The notes under the pieces were generated by a model, which ran no database searches, had not been told where the DNA came from, and saw nothing but the letters and a program-made list of their open reading frames with translations. This document shows positions 1-8,823 of a DNA stretch of 50,742 nucleotides, one piece after another (position 1 is the stretch's first letter; each line of letters begins with the position of its first letter). A program made the position numbers and the translations under genes. This DNA is from Candidatus Amunia macphersoniae (GTDB taxonomy: Bacteria; Chloroflexota; Dormibacteria; Aeolococcales; Aeolococcaceae): the NCBI GenBank assembly GCA_016464795.1, contig JAEKNN010000023.1, positions 1-50,742 on the forward strand, in the 5' to 3' direction.

Positions 1-51
1 ACTTTGTTCTTTCCGGGGCCGCGACCTCAGATCACTCGTGAAAGATCCGGG

Positions 52-1542
52 CTAGGCGTCGTAGTACAGGAAGAACTCGTAGGGGTGCGGGCGCAGGGCG
101 ATCGGGTCGACCTCACTCTCGCGCTTGTACGCGATGTACGTGTCGATGAGGTCCGGGGTGAACACGCCACCGCGGAGCAGGAACTCCTGGTCGTCCTCCA
201 ATGCGTTGAGAACCTCAGAGAGCGAACCGGGAAGGTCGTGGACCTGCTCGGCCTCGCGACCTTCCAGCTCGTAGAGGTCGGCGTCCACCGGAGTCGGCGG
301 CTCGGTCTTGTTTTGGACGCCGTCCAGGCCGGCCATGAGCATGGCCGAGAACGCCAGGTAGGGGTTGCACATCGGATCCGGTGAGCGGAACTCCAGGCGC
401 CGTGCCGCAGGCTTGTCGCTGTAGGTTGGGATGCGCACGCAGGCGCTGCGGTTGCGCGCGCTGTAGGCAAGCTTGATCGGTGCCTCGTAGCCCGGCACCA
501 GCCTCCTGTAGCTGTTGGTGGTGGGCGCCGCAAAGGCGAGCACCGCCGGTGCGTGCTTCAACAGGCCGCCGATGTACCAGCGGGCGGTGTCGCTGAGCAG
601 GGCGTAGCCATTGGCGTCGTAGAAGAGCGCCTCATCGCCGTTCCACAGCGACTGGTGGGTGTGCATCCCGCTGCCGTTGTCACCGAACAGCGGCTTGGGC
701 ATGAAGGTTGCCGTATACCCCTCTCGCTGGCACACGCTCTTGACGATGTACTTGTACTGGAGCACCTTGTCGGCCATCGTCACCAGCGTGTCGAAACGCA
801 TGTCGATCTCCGCCTGGCCCCCCGTCCCCACCTCGTGGTGGTGGACCTCGATGTCGATGCCGGAGTCGATGAGGGCGAGCACGATCCGGCTGCGCAGATC
901 CTGCTGCTTGTCGACAGGCGGGACCGGGAAATAACCGCTCTTCAGCTTGGGGCGGTAGCCCAGGTTGGCGGTGCCGTTCTGACCACTGTTCCAGATGCCC
1001 TCATCGGAGTCGATGAAGTAATAGCCCTCATGGGTGTTCTGGTCATACCTGATCGAGTTGAAGATGTAGAACTCCGCCTCCGGTCCCCAGTAGGAGGTGT
1101 CGGCGATTCCCGACTGGCGCAGGTACTCCTCTGCCTTCTTGGCCACGAACCGCGGATCGCGACTGTAGGGCTGCCGGGTCAGCGGGTCGGCGATGTCGCA
1201 CACCACCACCAGGGTGGGCACCTCGAGAACCGGGTCGACGAAGCTGCGCGTCGGGTCCGGGAACAGGAGCATGTCGCTCTCATGGATCTTCTGGAACCCG
1301 CGGATGCTCGAGCCGTCGAACCCGATCCCATCCTCGAACACCGACTCGGTGAGCTCACTGACCGGCACGCTGAAGTGCTGCCAGGACCCGGGAAGGTCGG
1401 TGAATCGAAAGTCGACCATCTTCACGCCCACTTCCTTGGCGCGACTGATGACCTGCTTGGGGCTGGGCGCTGACACGGCGGTCGGGGACATGGTGGACGA
1501 CACCTCTGTGAACCTGGCGGCTACCGACTCGTCGATCGCCAT
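52..1542 (-). CDS. glnA: Type I glutamine synthetase GlnA
   Basis: ATP-dependent ligation of ammonia to glutamate, the main cytosolic ammonia-assimilation step. The protein (about 496 aa) has the GSI beta-grasp start VDFRFTDLPG, the FDGSSIRGF segment, the HHEVGTGGQAEID metal/glutamate site and the NRSACVRIP ATP/flap region. Its C-terminus ends in HPYEFFLYYDA, as actinobacterial GlnA does. The adenylylation-site tyrosine is kept in DLYEL, so this is the GSI-beta form. I chose ATG 1542 because AGGGAG lies 7 nt upstream; ATG 1491 (17 codons in) is a possible alternative. A 208-bp gap to the ferredoxin gene implies its own promoter. Confidence 0.95.
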   Translation of the reverse strand: MAIDESVAARFTEVSSTMSPTAVSAPSPKQVISRAKEVGVKMVDFRFTDLPGSWQHFSVPVSELTESVFEDGIGFDGSSIRGFQKIHESDMLLFPDPTRSFVDPVLEVPTLVVVCDIADPLTRQPYSRDPRFVAKKAEEYLRQSGIADTSYWGPEAEFYIFNSIRYDQNTHEGYYFIDSDEGIWNSGQNGTANLGYRPKLKSGYFPVPPVDKQQDLRSRIVLALIDSGIDIEVHHHEVGTGGQAEIDMRFDTLVTMADKVLQYKYIVKSVCQREGYTATFMPKPLFGDNGSGMHTHQSLWNGDEALFYDANGYALLSDTARWYIGGLLKHAPAVLAFAAPTTNSYRRLVPGYEAPIKLAYSARNRSACVRIPTYSDKPAARRLEFRSPDPMCNPYLAFSAMLMAGLDGVQNKTEPPTPVDADLYELEGREAEQVHDLPGSLSEVLNALEDDQEFLLRGGVFTPDLIDTYIAYKRESEVDPIALRPHPYEFFLYYDA

Positions 1543-1750
1543 GCGCTTCTCCCTGGGTGGTCGGCTGGCGGCCACGCGCGGGTTCGGATCGCTGGGCGTG
1601 GCCGGATTGTCGGGTTTCAGGCTAGCCTGGCGTCGTGCGCTGCCACCATGTGCGCTGCACCTGAGCAGGGGCCGCTGACTCTTGTGAAGGGCGCACAAAC
1701 GGCCACGCAAATCGCCACCAGGGAGACAGCTCCACGAGAAACGGCAGCGG
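1543..1750 (-). promoter_or_regulatory. Upstream region of glnA
   Basis: No gene is seen here between ferredoxin and glnA. A perfect 12-bp palindrome CAGGCTAGCCTG lies at 1618-1629. Read on the minus strand it contains TAGCCT, a possible -10 element about 75 nt before the glnA start. I see no convincing -35. Promoter assignment is an inference. Confidence 0.35.
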
Positions 1751-2038
1751 TCAAGCCGGCGGCTTGATCTCGTCGACGCGGGCCTGCGCGGCGCCCTTGT
1801 CCTTGAAGTACACCTTGTTGATCAGCGTGAACGGCTGCTGCGGAGCTGGCACGTCCTCTTCGGCGTAGATCGCGTCAACCGGACAAGGGTCGACGCAGGC
1901 CCCACAGTCGATGCACTCGTCAGGGTCGATGTAGACCATGCGGTCGGCGTCGACCTCGTGGATGCAGTCGACCGGGCACACCTCGATGCAGGACTTGTCC
2001 TTGAGATCGATGCAGGCCTCAGTGACGACGTAGGTCAT
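1751..2038 (-). CDS. fdxA: 7Fe/FdxA-type ferredoxin
   Basis: A 95-aa soluble electron carrier. The N-terminal cluster motif is C-x7-C-x3-CP (first Cys at residue 9), typical of the 3Fe-4S/4Fe-4S ferredoxins of high-GC Gram-positives. The second motif is [12 protein letters not shown], a full CxxCxxCxxxCP set. The sequence closely resembles actinobacterial FdxA proteins that begin MTYV. Its position between glnB and glnA suggests that it feeds electrons to nitrogen metabolism (for example ferredoxin-dependent glutamate synthase or nitrite reductase), but no such enzyme lies in the window. A TAAACT -10-like hexamer (2048-2053) lies 9 nt before the ATG, so the leader would be very short. Confidence 0.92.
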   Translation of the reverse strand: MTYVVTEACIDLKDKSCIEVCPVDCIHEVDADRMVYIDPDECIDCGACVDPCPVDAIYAEEDVPAPQQPFTLINKVYFKDKGAAQARVDEIKPPA

Positions 2039-2085
2039 GGACAGTCGAGTTTAGCCGAGGCGGTCGAGACGTCGCCGCTAACTAA

Positions 2086-2454
2086 TTAATGCCCCCAGCG
2101 TTCCGGCTCCAGGTGTCGGACGATGGCGTCGCCACGCTCCCCGGTTCGAATCCTGACCGCGTCGTCGACTGACGTCATGAAGATCTTTCCATCGCCCACC
2201 TCGCCTGTCTGAGCGGCGCCGCAGATGGCGCTCACCACCACCTCCGCCAGCGACTCCGTGACCACCGCCTCCACCTTCACCTTGCGCTGCAGGGAGATGT
2301 TCACCCGGGCGCCCCGGTACGTCTCGGTGTACCCCCTCTGCGTGCCGCAGCCCAGGACCTCGGTGACGGTCAGACCTGACACCCCGACGGCATCCAACGC
2401 GTCCTGGACCGCCTGCAGCTTGTCAGGCCGGATCACAGCCTCCACCTTCTTCAC
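2086..2454 (-). CDS. glnK: PII nitrogen regulatory protein with non-canonical T-loop
   Basis: A 122-aa PII signal protein that senses 2-oxoglutarate and ATP/ADP and normally gates AmtB. It has the family start KKVEAVIRPDKL, the B-loop TGEVGDGKIF and the C-loop RIRTGE. The T-loop reads YRGARVNISLQRK: residue 51, the Tyr that is uridylylated or adenylylated in proteobacteria and actinobacteria, is Val, and residue 49 is Ala rather than the cyanobacterial phospho-Ser. Covalent control at these positions is therefore absent. The GTG start overlaps the amtB stop (GTGA) and is preceded by GGAGG, so the two are translationally coupled. Confidence 0.93.
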   Translation of the reverse strand: MKKVEAVIRPDKLQAVQDALDAVGVSGLTVTEVLGCGTQRGYTETYRGARVNISLQRKVKVEAVVTESLAEVVVSAICGAAQTGEVGDGKIFMTSVDDAVRIRTGERGDAIVRHLEPERWGH

Positions 2455-3926
2455 GTCCCGCCTCCTTCAACGGCCGCCCCGCCCACCGCAACCGGGTGGC
2501 GACTGGATTCGGCAACCGCGTCGGGGTGAATGTACGCCCCGCCTGGCACCGGCATGAACTGCTCCGGGTAGCCCCACATCCCGTGCTCGCTGATGTCCAG
2601 GCCCTCGATCTCCTCGCGGTCGTTGACGCGCAGGCCGACTGTCTTCTTGATGACCCAGAAGAGGCCATAGCTGAGACCGAACACCGTCAGAAAGCTGGCG
2701 CCGACCGCGGCCGCCTGGGCACCCAGCTGCTTGAAGCTTCCCGTGTAGACGAGGCCACCCTGACCCACCCCGTTGAACGTCGCCAACTCCGGGTCGGTGA
2801 ACAGGCCGCACGACAGGGTCCCCCAGATGCCTGCGAGCCCGTGGGCGCTGAGAGCACCAATCGGGTCATCGAGCCACTTGTCGATGGCCAGGACGCCGAA
2901 CACCACGATCACCCCGGCCACACCGCCGATGATGATTGCCGCCCAGGGCTGGACATAGCCGCTCGGCGCGGTGATCGCGACCAGCGCAGCGATTGCACCG
3001 TTGCCGATCATGCCGACGTCGAGTGCCTTCTGGACCCTGTAGATGGTGACCATCGCAGCGATTGCACCCGCGGCTGCGGCGAGGTTGGTGGTGATCACCA
3101 CGTCGGCGAAGTGCAGGTTGGTTGCGTTCAAGGTGGAGCCCGGGTTGAAGCCGAACCAGCCAAACCAGAGGATGATCACGCCTAGTTGGGCAAGCGGCAT
3201 GCTGTGGCCGGGGATCGCGTTGGGCTTCTTGTCGCGTGAATACTTGCCGACCCGCGGCCCGAGGAGGAGCAGGCCGGCGAAACCGGCGGTGGCGCCGGTG
3301 AGGTGGACCACCGTCGAGCCCGCGAAGTCCTGCGCCCCCAACGTTGTCATCAGCCAACCGCCGCCAAACAGCCAGTGGCTGATCAAGGGGTAGATGAAAC
3401 CCGCGAAGGGGATCGCGAACAGGATGTAGACGATGAACTTGGTGCGCTCGAGCATGGTGCCCCAGACGATCGCCAGAGACACCGCGCAGAACACGAACTC
3501 GAAGAAGAGCTTGGCTGCGGCGGGCGCCGTCGATGCTGATAGGGCAGGCAGATCCATCACCGACCCGGGGTGAAAGGACGGGGCGAAGCCGGTCACCCCA
3601 ATCAGGCTGTTGGTGAACCCGGTGGCCGCGCCGAACGCGAAGGCGAACCCGCAGATCCAGTACACGATCGAGCTGATGCTGAGGTTGACGACGATCTTGG
3701 CCATGACGGTGCCGACGTTCTTCATGCGCACGAACCCGACCTCGAGCATGGCGAAACCGGCCTGCATGAAGAGGACGAAGCAAGCCGCCACGACCACCCA
3801 CACCGTGTCAGCGGCGACTCCTGCAGCCGACGTGGCTGTGGTGTCAGCGGCTTGGGCTGTCACCGGTAGCGCGCTCAACGCGGCAGCGCCGGCCAGGGCG
3901 AGTCTGATTCGGGTTCGGCGCTGCAA
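2451..3926 (-). CDS. amtB: Ammonium transporter AmtB
   Basis: Inner-membrane ammonium channel of the Amt/Rh family, about 491 aa. A TTG start at 3926 is chosen because a perfect AGGAGG stands 6 nt upstream (3933-3938) and because it gives a clean signal peptide: basic RRTRIR, a hydrophobic core and cleavage after TAQA. The longer ATG-started frame adds an implausible arginine-rich leader. The pore twin histidines are seen in TVVHLTG and SAHGLAGIWG, and the protein shows about eleven hydrophobic segments. It is cotranscribed with the downstream PII gene, the classic amtB-glnK pair. Confidence 0.94.
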   Translation of the reverse strand: MQRRTRIRLALAGAAALSALPVTAQAADTTATSAAGVAADTVWVVVAACFVLFMQAGFAMLEVGFVRMKNVGTVMAKIVVNLSISSIVYWICGFAFAFGAATGFTNSLIGVTGFAPSFHPGSVMDLPALSASTAPAAAKLFFEFVFCAVSLAIVWGTMLERTKFIVYILFAIPFAGFIYPLISHWLFGGGWLMTTLGAQDFAGSTVVHLTGATAGFAGLLLLGPRVGKYSRDKKPNAIPGHSMPLAQLGVIILWFGWFGFNPGSTLNATNLHFADVVITTNLAAAAGAIAAMVTIYRVQKALDVGMIGNGAIAALVAITAPSGYVQPWAAIIIGGVAGVIVVFGVLAIDKWLDDPIGALSAHGLAGIWGTLSCGLFTDPELATFNGVGQGGLVYTGSFKQLGAQAAAVGASFLTVFGLSYGLFWVIKKTVGLRVNDREEIEGLDISEHGMWGYPEQFMPVPGGAYIHPDAVAESSRHPVAVGGAAVEGGGT

Positions 3927-4047
3927 CGGAATCCTCCTCTCGGCTTTGGTCGAGTCGCCCAAGCCTAGGAAGCCGCCTCCGGGGGTTCGAGACACGCGCC
4001 GCCACAAGTTGGGCCCCGACGTCTTGTGCGCAAAGCACAAGGCCAGT

Positions 4048-5688
4048 TCAGCGAGCGGCCGCTCGCGATCCGGTGGCCGCGGGAAGCACGTCGCGGATGC
4101 GCAGACAGAGGTGCAGGTTGAGCCTCACGGCCGCGTCGTCCAGTCGCAGGCCGCCGATCTCCTCGATGCGGCGCAGCCTGTACAGCACTGTGTTGCGGTG
4201 CAGGTGAAGCCGCTGGGCGGTGTCGGTGGGCGACCCGTGGCAGTGGAAGAAGGCATCGAGCGTCTCCATCAGGCCTGAGCCGGTGCGCTCGTCGTATGCG
4301 ACCAGAGCGCCGGCGGTCTGCTGGTAGAAGTCCTCCATCTCAGAGTGCTGGGTCATGGCCACGAGGACGCGGTGAAGGCCGAGGTCGGCGAAGGTCGCCA
4401 CCCACCTCGGCGCCTTGAGACGTGTGCTGATGCGCAACGCATGCTCGGCCTCGCGATGGGACTGGCGCACGCCCTGCGCCCCGCTCCGCGCTCGGCCCAC
4501 GCCCACGATGACCTCATCGCGCAGAGCGGCCGCGCAGTCGGCACGCAACGCCTCCGCCACCAGCCTGGTGTGATCCTCACCGTCGGTGACAGCCTCGAGA
4601 ACAACCGCGCACACGGCGCCGTCGTGGTTCGCGAGCAGGGAGCCGGAGGCGCTCCGGGCCAGACAGCGGCGCGCGGTGACAGTGACGGTGTCAAGCGCGG
4701 CAGTCCCCGCATTGCGGCCACGAATGACCAGAACGCTGAAGCGCTGGCCCAGCTCGAAGCCGAGGCGTCGGGCTCGCTCGGCGGCACCCTCCTCGGACCC
4801 GTATGACCCGTCGAGCAGCGCCGCCACCAGCTCTCCCTCGAGGTCGTCGCGGGCGCGCAGCACCGCACGCTCGCGGTCGAGCTCGATCGCGCAGGCAGAC
4901 GCCCCGCGGGCCACCGCGACGCGGTCGAGCTGCCCAAGCTGATGCTCCTCGGCGATCAACGACACGAAGCCGTGCACTCCGTCGCGACCCGGGATGGGAG
5001 CGACCAGCCGGCTGCGCCCACGCGGCAAGCCGAACTCGTTCACCGGCGGGTCCGCGGCAGGCACGGTCTGTCCGGCAGCCCAACGCAAGAGCTCCTCGCC
5101 ATTGCCAAGGGCGTCGCGGACACCGCTGGGGAGATCGCCGACCACGCAGCGCAGCCTGCCGCTGCCATCGTGCCAGGCGACCGCGCGACCGGTGATCTCG
5201 CCGAGACGGCGGACGATGGCGTCGGCTCCGGCGCCGCCAAGAGCGAGTTGCATCAGCTCCATCTGCAGGAGCTGGGCGCGCTCGTGGAGCACTGTGCGCT
5301 GCTCCACGATGAATCGCACCACCGACTGCTGCATCTCGCTGACATGCGCCCCGTCGGGGAGGCGAAGCAAGGGCATCAGCCGCCGTTCAGCCACACCCAG
5401 ACTGGCCGGCGACGCGTCACCGACCACGGCCACCGCCACACCCCCCTTCTCCGCAAGACCGTTCATCACATCGGCGAGGTCCAGGCGCTCGTCGAGCAGC
5501 CGGATCGAGGCGACAGTGACCAGGGCCATCTCGCCCCCCTTGATGGCCTCGAAGGCGGGCGGGCGAGTGCGCAGGGTTGTCGCCCATTCGACGCGGCGGT
5601 CGAGCCCTGCCCCGCCACCGAGAAGCTCGGTCCCCTCGGGAAGCGCCGCACGCCAAACATCGCGCACTGTGATCACAGCGCTCTCCAT
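4048..5688 (-). CDS. PucR/CdaR-family transcriptional regulator
   Basis: About 546 aa. The N-terminal part (about 1-120) matches the PucR purine-catabolism regulator domain. The middle is a GAF-like/GGDEF-related sensory region. The C-terminus (about the last 60 residues, from LDAFFHCHGSPTDTAQRLHLHRNT) is the PucR-type helix-turn-helix with the typical HRNTVLYRLRRIEE recognition segment. It lies between amtB and the second glutamine synthetase on the same strand, so a role in nitrogen-source control is likely; the ligand is unknown. The start at 5688 is the first methionine of the conserved domain; the open frame extends to 5871 but would overlap the upstream gene. Confidence 0.82.
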   Translation of the reverse strand: MESAVITVRDVWRAALPEGTELLGGGAGLDRRVEWATTLRTRPPAFEAIKGGEMALVTVASIRLLDERLDLADVMNGLAEKGGVAVAVVGDASPASLGVAERRLMPLLRLPDGAHVSEMQQSVVRFIVEQRTVLHERAQLLQMELMQLALGGAGADAIVRRLGEITGRAVAWHDGSGRLRCVVGDLPSGVRDALGNGEELLRWAAGQTVPAADPPVNEFGLPRGRSRLVAPIPGRDGVHGFVSLIAEEHQLGQLDRVAVARGASACAIELDRERAVLRARDDLEGELVAALLDGSYGSEEGAAERARRLGFELGQRFSVLVIRGRNAGTAALDTVTVTARRCLARSASGSLLANHDGAVCAVVLEAVTDGEDHTRLVAEALRADCAAALRDEVIVGVGRARSGAQGVRQSHREAEHALRISTRLKAPRWVATFADLGLHRVLVAMTQHSEMEDFYQQTAGALVAYDERTGSGLMETLDAFFHCHGSPTDTAQRLHLHRNTVLYRLRRIEEIGGLRLDDAAVRLNLHLCLRIRDVLPAATGSRAAAR

Positions 5689-5725
5689 CAGGCTGCACCC
5701 ATGGGGTGCGCGTGACGCCGGCCCA

Positions 5726-7072
5726 TCAGGCCTGCTCCAGGTACCGCTCCAGCTCCCAGCCGGTGACCTGCCCACGGTACTCACGCCACTCGGCCCGCTT
5801 GGCTTCCAGGAAGCGGTCTGCCAGGTTGTCACCAAGTGCGTCACGAACCACCTCGTCATCGGCGCACGCATCGACCGCGTCCTTCAGGTTGTCGGGGAGC
5901 AGGCCCACGTTGCGTCGCTCGAGCTCGACCTCGTCAAAGCCGTACAGCGCCTCCTCCACAGGCGGCGGCAGCGGCAGGCGGCGCTCGATGCCGTCGAGAC
6001 CGCAGCGCAGCATCACCGCGAAGGCGAGGTATGGGTTGCACGACGGATCGGGGCTGCGCAGCTCGACTCGGGCAGCCTGGGTTCTCGAGACGTGGGGAAC
6101 GCGCACCAGAGCGCCGCGGTTGGTTCGTGCCCAGGAGAGGAAGATGGGTGCCTCGAGCCCACGAACCAGCCGCTTGTAGGAGTTCACCAGGGGGGCCAGC
6201 ACCAGGCACATCCCCGCGGCGTGATGTAGCTGGCCGGCGATGAAGTGCTTGGCCACGTCGCTGAGGCCGTAGTCGTCGGCGCCGGCAAACGCGTTGCCCC
6301 CTGCCACCCGGGCCAGGCTCTGGTGCACGTGCATGCCGCTGCCTGGCTGATCGTTGAAAGGCTTGGGCATGAAGCTGGCTATCAGGCCCGCTCGCTGGGC
6401 CACTGCCTGCATCGCCAGCCGGAAGGTCACCACCGCGTCGGCGGCGGCGAGGGCCGGCCCGGCCCCGAGGTCGACCTCGTGCTGGCCGGGGGCCACCTCG
6501 TGGTGGGCGCTGTTGATCTCCACTCCCGCTGAGGCGGCCGCCGCAAGCATCGCGTGGCGCAGATCGGTGGAGCCGACGCCGGTGACATCGAAGTAGCCGG
6601 CGCCATCGTCAGGACGCGCTCGGGGCGTGCCGCCGGCGTCGCGCTCGAGGAGGAAGAACTCGATCTCCGGGCCCACCAGGTACTCGTATCCCAACCCGGC
6701 GGCATGGTCCACGGCGCGTTGCAGCGCGCCCCGGGGGTCTCCGCTGTACGGCTCGCCGTCGGGGGTCCGGGCCCAGCAGATGAGTCGGGCGGTCGGCTCG
6801 GCGGCCCACGGAAGCACCTGCAGGGTTCCCGGGTCGGGGATGAGATACATGTCGCTCTCGGCGGTGCGGGTGAAGCCCTCGACCGAGCTGCCGTCGAACC
6901 ACACTCCATGCTCCAACGCCGCCGCCAGGCCCGATGCCGGGATGGTCACCGTCTTGACGGTGCCAAGCACGTCGCTGAACTGGAGATGAACCTGACCAAC
7001 TCCGGCGTCAGTGATGCGGGAGACGAGCTCGCGCCCCTCGGCACCGTCGGCAGCGATTGATCGAGACACCAT
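5726..7072 (-). CDS. Second glutamine synthetase-like ligase (GlnA2 type)
   Basis: A 448-aa GSI-alpha-like enzyme, similar in layout to mycobacterial GlnA2. Conserved segments include the FDGSSVEGF start, GPEIEFFLL, HHEVAPGQHEVD, FMPKPFNDQPGSGMH and RSPDPSCNPYLAF. The adenylylation loop is not kept (ALYGFDEVEL), so it is probably not controlled by GlnE. It may be a glutamine synthetase of low activity or a gamma-glutamyl-amine ligase; sequence alone does not decide. The ATG has AGGAG 8 nt upstream. It leads the minus-strand run into the PucR regulator, 37 bp away. Confidence 0.85.
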   Translation of the reverse strand: MVSRSIAADGAEGRELVSRITDAGVGQVHLQFSDVLGTVKTVTIPASGLAAALEHGVWFDGSSVEGFTRTAESDMYLIPDPGTLQVLPWAAEPTARLICWARTPDGEPYSGDPRGALQRAVDHAAGLGYEYLVGPEIEFFLLERDAGGTPRARPDDGAGYFDVTGVGSTDLRHAMLAAAASAGVEINSAHHEVAPGQHEVDLGAGPALAAADAVVTFRLAMQAVAQRAGLIASFMPKPFNDQPGSGMHVHQSLARVAGGNAFAGADDYGLSDVAKHFIAGQLHHAAGMCLVLAPLVNSYKRLVRGLEAPIFLSWARTNRGALVRVPHVSRTQAARVELRSPDPSCNPYLAFAVMLRCGLDGIERRLPLPPPVEEALYGFDEVELERRNVGLLPDNLKDAVDACADDEVVRDALGDNLADRFLEAKRAEWREYRGQVTGWELERYLEQA

Positions 7073-7225
7073 CTGCTGTCACTCCTAGGCGCGCCGCCCA
7101 ACTGAAATGGGACTTTCACCATGGTACAGACTGATGCAGCGATCTCGCCGCCGAATATCCCTGTTTTCCTGTGCTTCCCGCCTGAGATGGAGGCTGGCTT
7201 CGTCCGTGCCGCCCGCGGCGATCCG

Positions 7226-8524
7226 TCAGCCGACTACCGGCACCGCCGAGGGCACCACCCTGGTCTGGCAGATCTCCGCGAACAGCGCCGCGCTCGGCTT
7301 GGGAGTGCGCTGCATGGTCGCGCGATCGACGGCGATCAGTCCGAAGCGCTTGGAGTATCCCTCGGCCCACTCGAAGTTGTCCATCGAGCTCCAGTGCAGG
7401 TATCCGCGCACCTCCACACCGGAGGCCATGGCCGCGCACACAGCGCCGAGGTGGTCGACGATGAAGCGCGAACGCAGCTCGTCGTTCTCATCAGCGACGC
7501 CGTTCTCAGCGATCAGGACGGGCAGTCGAAACTCCTTCCACAGCCTCTCTAGGGCGCGGCGCAGGGCGTCGGGGTCGATGCTCCACCCGAACGATGACAG
7601 CGGAAGGTCCGGAGCCGGCACGCTCTCGGCGAACATTCCCCGCGGGTGCCTGCGGCTGAAGCGCACCCGCTCCTCGCAGTAGAAGTTGAGCGCCAGGTAG
7701 TCGAGTGATCTGCCGAGACCCGGCACTGCCTGGCCCCGGCCGACGGGAGGGAGCAGCCGGCCGCTGCGGCAGGCGCGCAGGAACCATCGGTTGAAGAGAG
7801 CGTTGGGCGCCACCGTGGCCGCTCGGTCCAGCGGTGAGCGCGGGTTGAGCGGCCGGAGCGGACGATCGTGGTGGGCGAATGAGACGCGAGCCGTCCAACC
7901 ATGTGCGGCCGCAACCGTGTGCACAGCCGTGTACGCGGCGGCGTGCATCCGGGCCATCCCACCCAGCGCCGACAGGAAGGCACGCGTGGACCGCTGCAGC
8001 GGCGGCCACTCACCGTACATATATCCGAACACCGCCAGCACCGCGGGCTCGTTGATGGTGATCCACCACCCCACCTGATCCCCCAACGCCTCAGTGCATG
8101 CCGCCGCGAAGCGGGCGAAGAGACGCGGCGCGTCGGCGTCGAGCACGCCTCCCCGGTCGGCCAGCCAGGTGGGCAGCGTGAAGTGATGCAGAGTGACCAC
8201 CGGTTCGACGCCGAGCAGCCTGCAGGTGCGCACGACATCTCGGTAGTGGTCCAACGCGGAGCCGTCGAAGATCCCTTGGCGGGGCTCGACGCGTGACCAC
8301 TCGATGGAGAACCGGTGGGCTGTGTGGTGCATGCCGGCCAGTTGGTCGAGGTCAGCTCGGTAGCGTGCGTAGTGGTCGCACGCCATGCCCGAGACGCTGC
8401 CATCCCTGATGCGCTGGGGATGCTCGCGCTCCATGCGGCTCCAGTCGTTGTCCAGGCCGCCCTCGACCTGGTGCGCGGCGGTGGCGCAGCCGATCAGAAA
8501 GTCGTCGGGCAGGCGGCGCGTCAC
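7226..8524 (-). CDS. Glycoside hydrolase family 1 (beta-glucosidase-like)
   Basis: A 432-aa retaining beta-glycosidase. The acid/base Glu is E159 in TINEP and the nucleophile is E340 in IAENG. Other GH1 marks are ATAAHQVEG near the N-terminus (glycone-binding Gln), FSIEWSRVEP and the C-terminal WSSMDNFEWAEGYSKRFGL that contacts the substrate. There is no signal peptide, so it is cytoplasmic and probably acts on imported beta-glucosides or related oligosaccharides. The GTG start has no Shine-Dalgarno sequence. Instead TACATT (8531-8536) lies exactly 6 nt upstream, which fits a leaderless transcript. Confidence 0.9.
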   Translation of the reverse strand: MTRRLPDDFLIGCATAAHQVEGGLDNDWSRMEREHPQRIRDGSVSGMACDHYARYRADLDQLAGMHHTAHRFSIEWSRVEPRQGIFDGSALDHYRDVVRTCRLLGVEPVVTLHHFTLPTWLADRGGVLDADAPRLFARFAAACTEALGDQVGWWITINEPAVLAVFGYMYGEWPPLQRSTRAFLSALGGMARMHAAAYTAVHTVAAAHGWTARVSFAHHDRPLRPLNPRSPLDRAATVAPNALFNRWFLRACRSGRLLPPVGRGQAVPGLGRSLDYLALNFYCEERVRFSRRHPRGMFAESVPAPDLPLSSFGWSIDPDALRRALERLWKEFRLPVLIAENGVADENDELRSRFIVDHLGAVCAAMASGVEVRGYLHWSSMDNFEWAEGYSKRFGLIAVDRATMQRTPKPSAALFAEICQTRVVPSAVPVVG

Positions 8525-8545
8525 GCCCGGAATGTAGTCGGCAGG

Positions 8546-8803
8546 TCAGGCGGGCCGGCGCACCCGGAGCACGGCGAGCCGGCCGACGCGCTCGTCACCG
8601 ATCAGCTCAGCGCCTGCCTGCCGTGCCCACGCCCGGACCGCGAAAGCATGCTCGGCGATCGGCGACCGGGCCTCGAGCACCTGACCGGGCCCCAGGCCGG
8701 CGTAGCCGCGGCGGACGCGCTCCAGCGCCGGGTCACCGCACTCCTGCTCAGCGGCGCCAAGGTCGAGGACGGCGATAGGAGCAGACACATCGTCCGCTCC
8801 CAT
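8546..8803 (-). CDS. TusA-like sulfur-carrier-fold protein, degenerate CPxP
   Basis: An 85-aa protein with the TusA/SirA two-layer fold signature: a VLDLG start strand, LxPGxxLEARS, then an AVRAWARQAGAELIGDE helix-strand and a final VLRVRR strand. The usual active-site CPxP is CGDP, with the Cys kept at residue 22. It follows the rhodanese gene, so a sulfur-transfer role is likely. ATG 8803 is 20 bp after the rhodanese stop. A GTG at 8826 overlapping that stop (GTGA) is an alternative start that would add 7-8 residues and imply translational coupling. Confidence 0.65.
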   Translation of the reverse strand: MGADDVSAPIAVLDLGAAEQECGDPALERVRRGYAGLGPGQVLEARSPIAEHAFAVRAWARQAGAELIGDERVGRLAVLRVRRPA

Positions 8804-8823
8804 CGTCCCAGTGCTCGACGAGG

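Noticed and set aside
553..1473. 306-aa plus-strand open frame
   Set aside because: Antisense shadow of glnA; no motif and no ribosome site.
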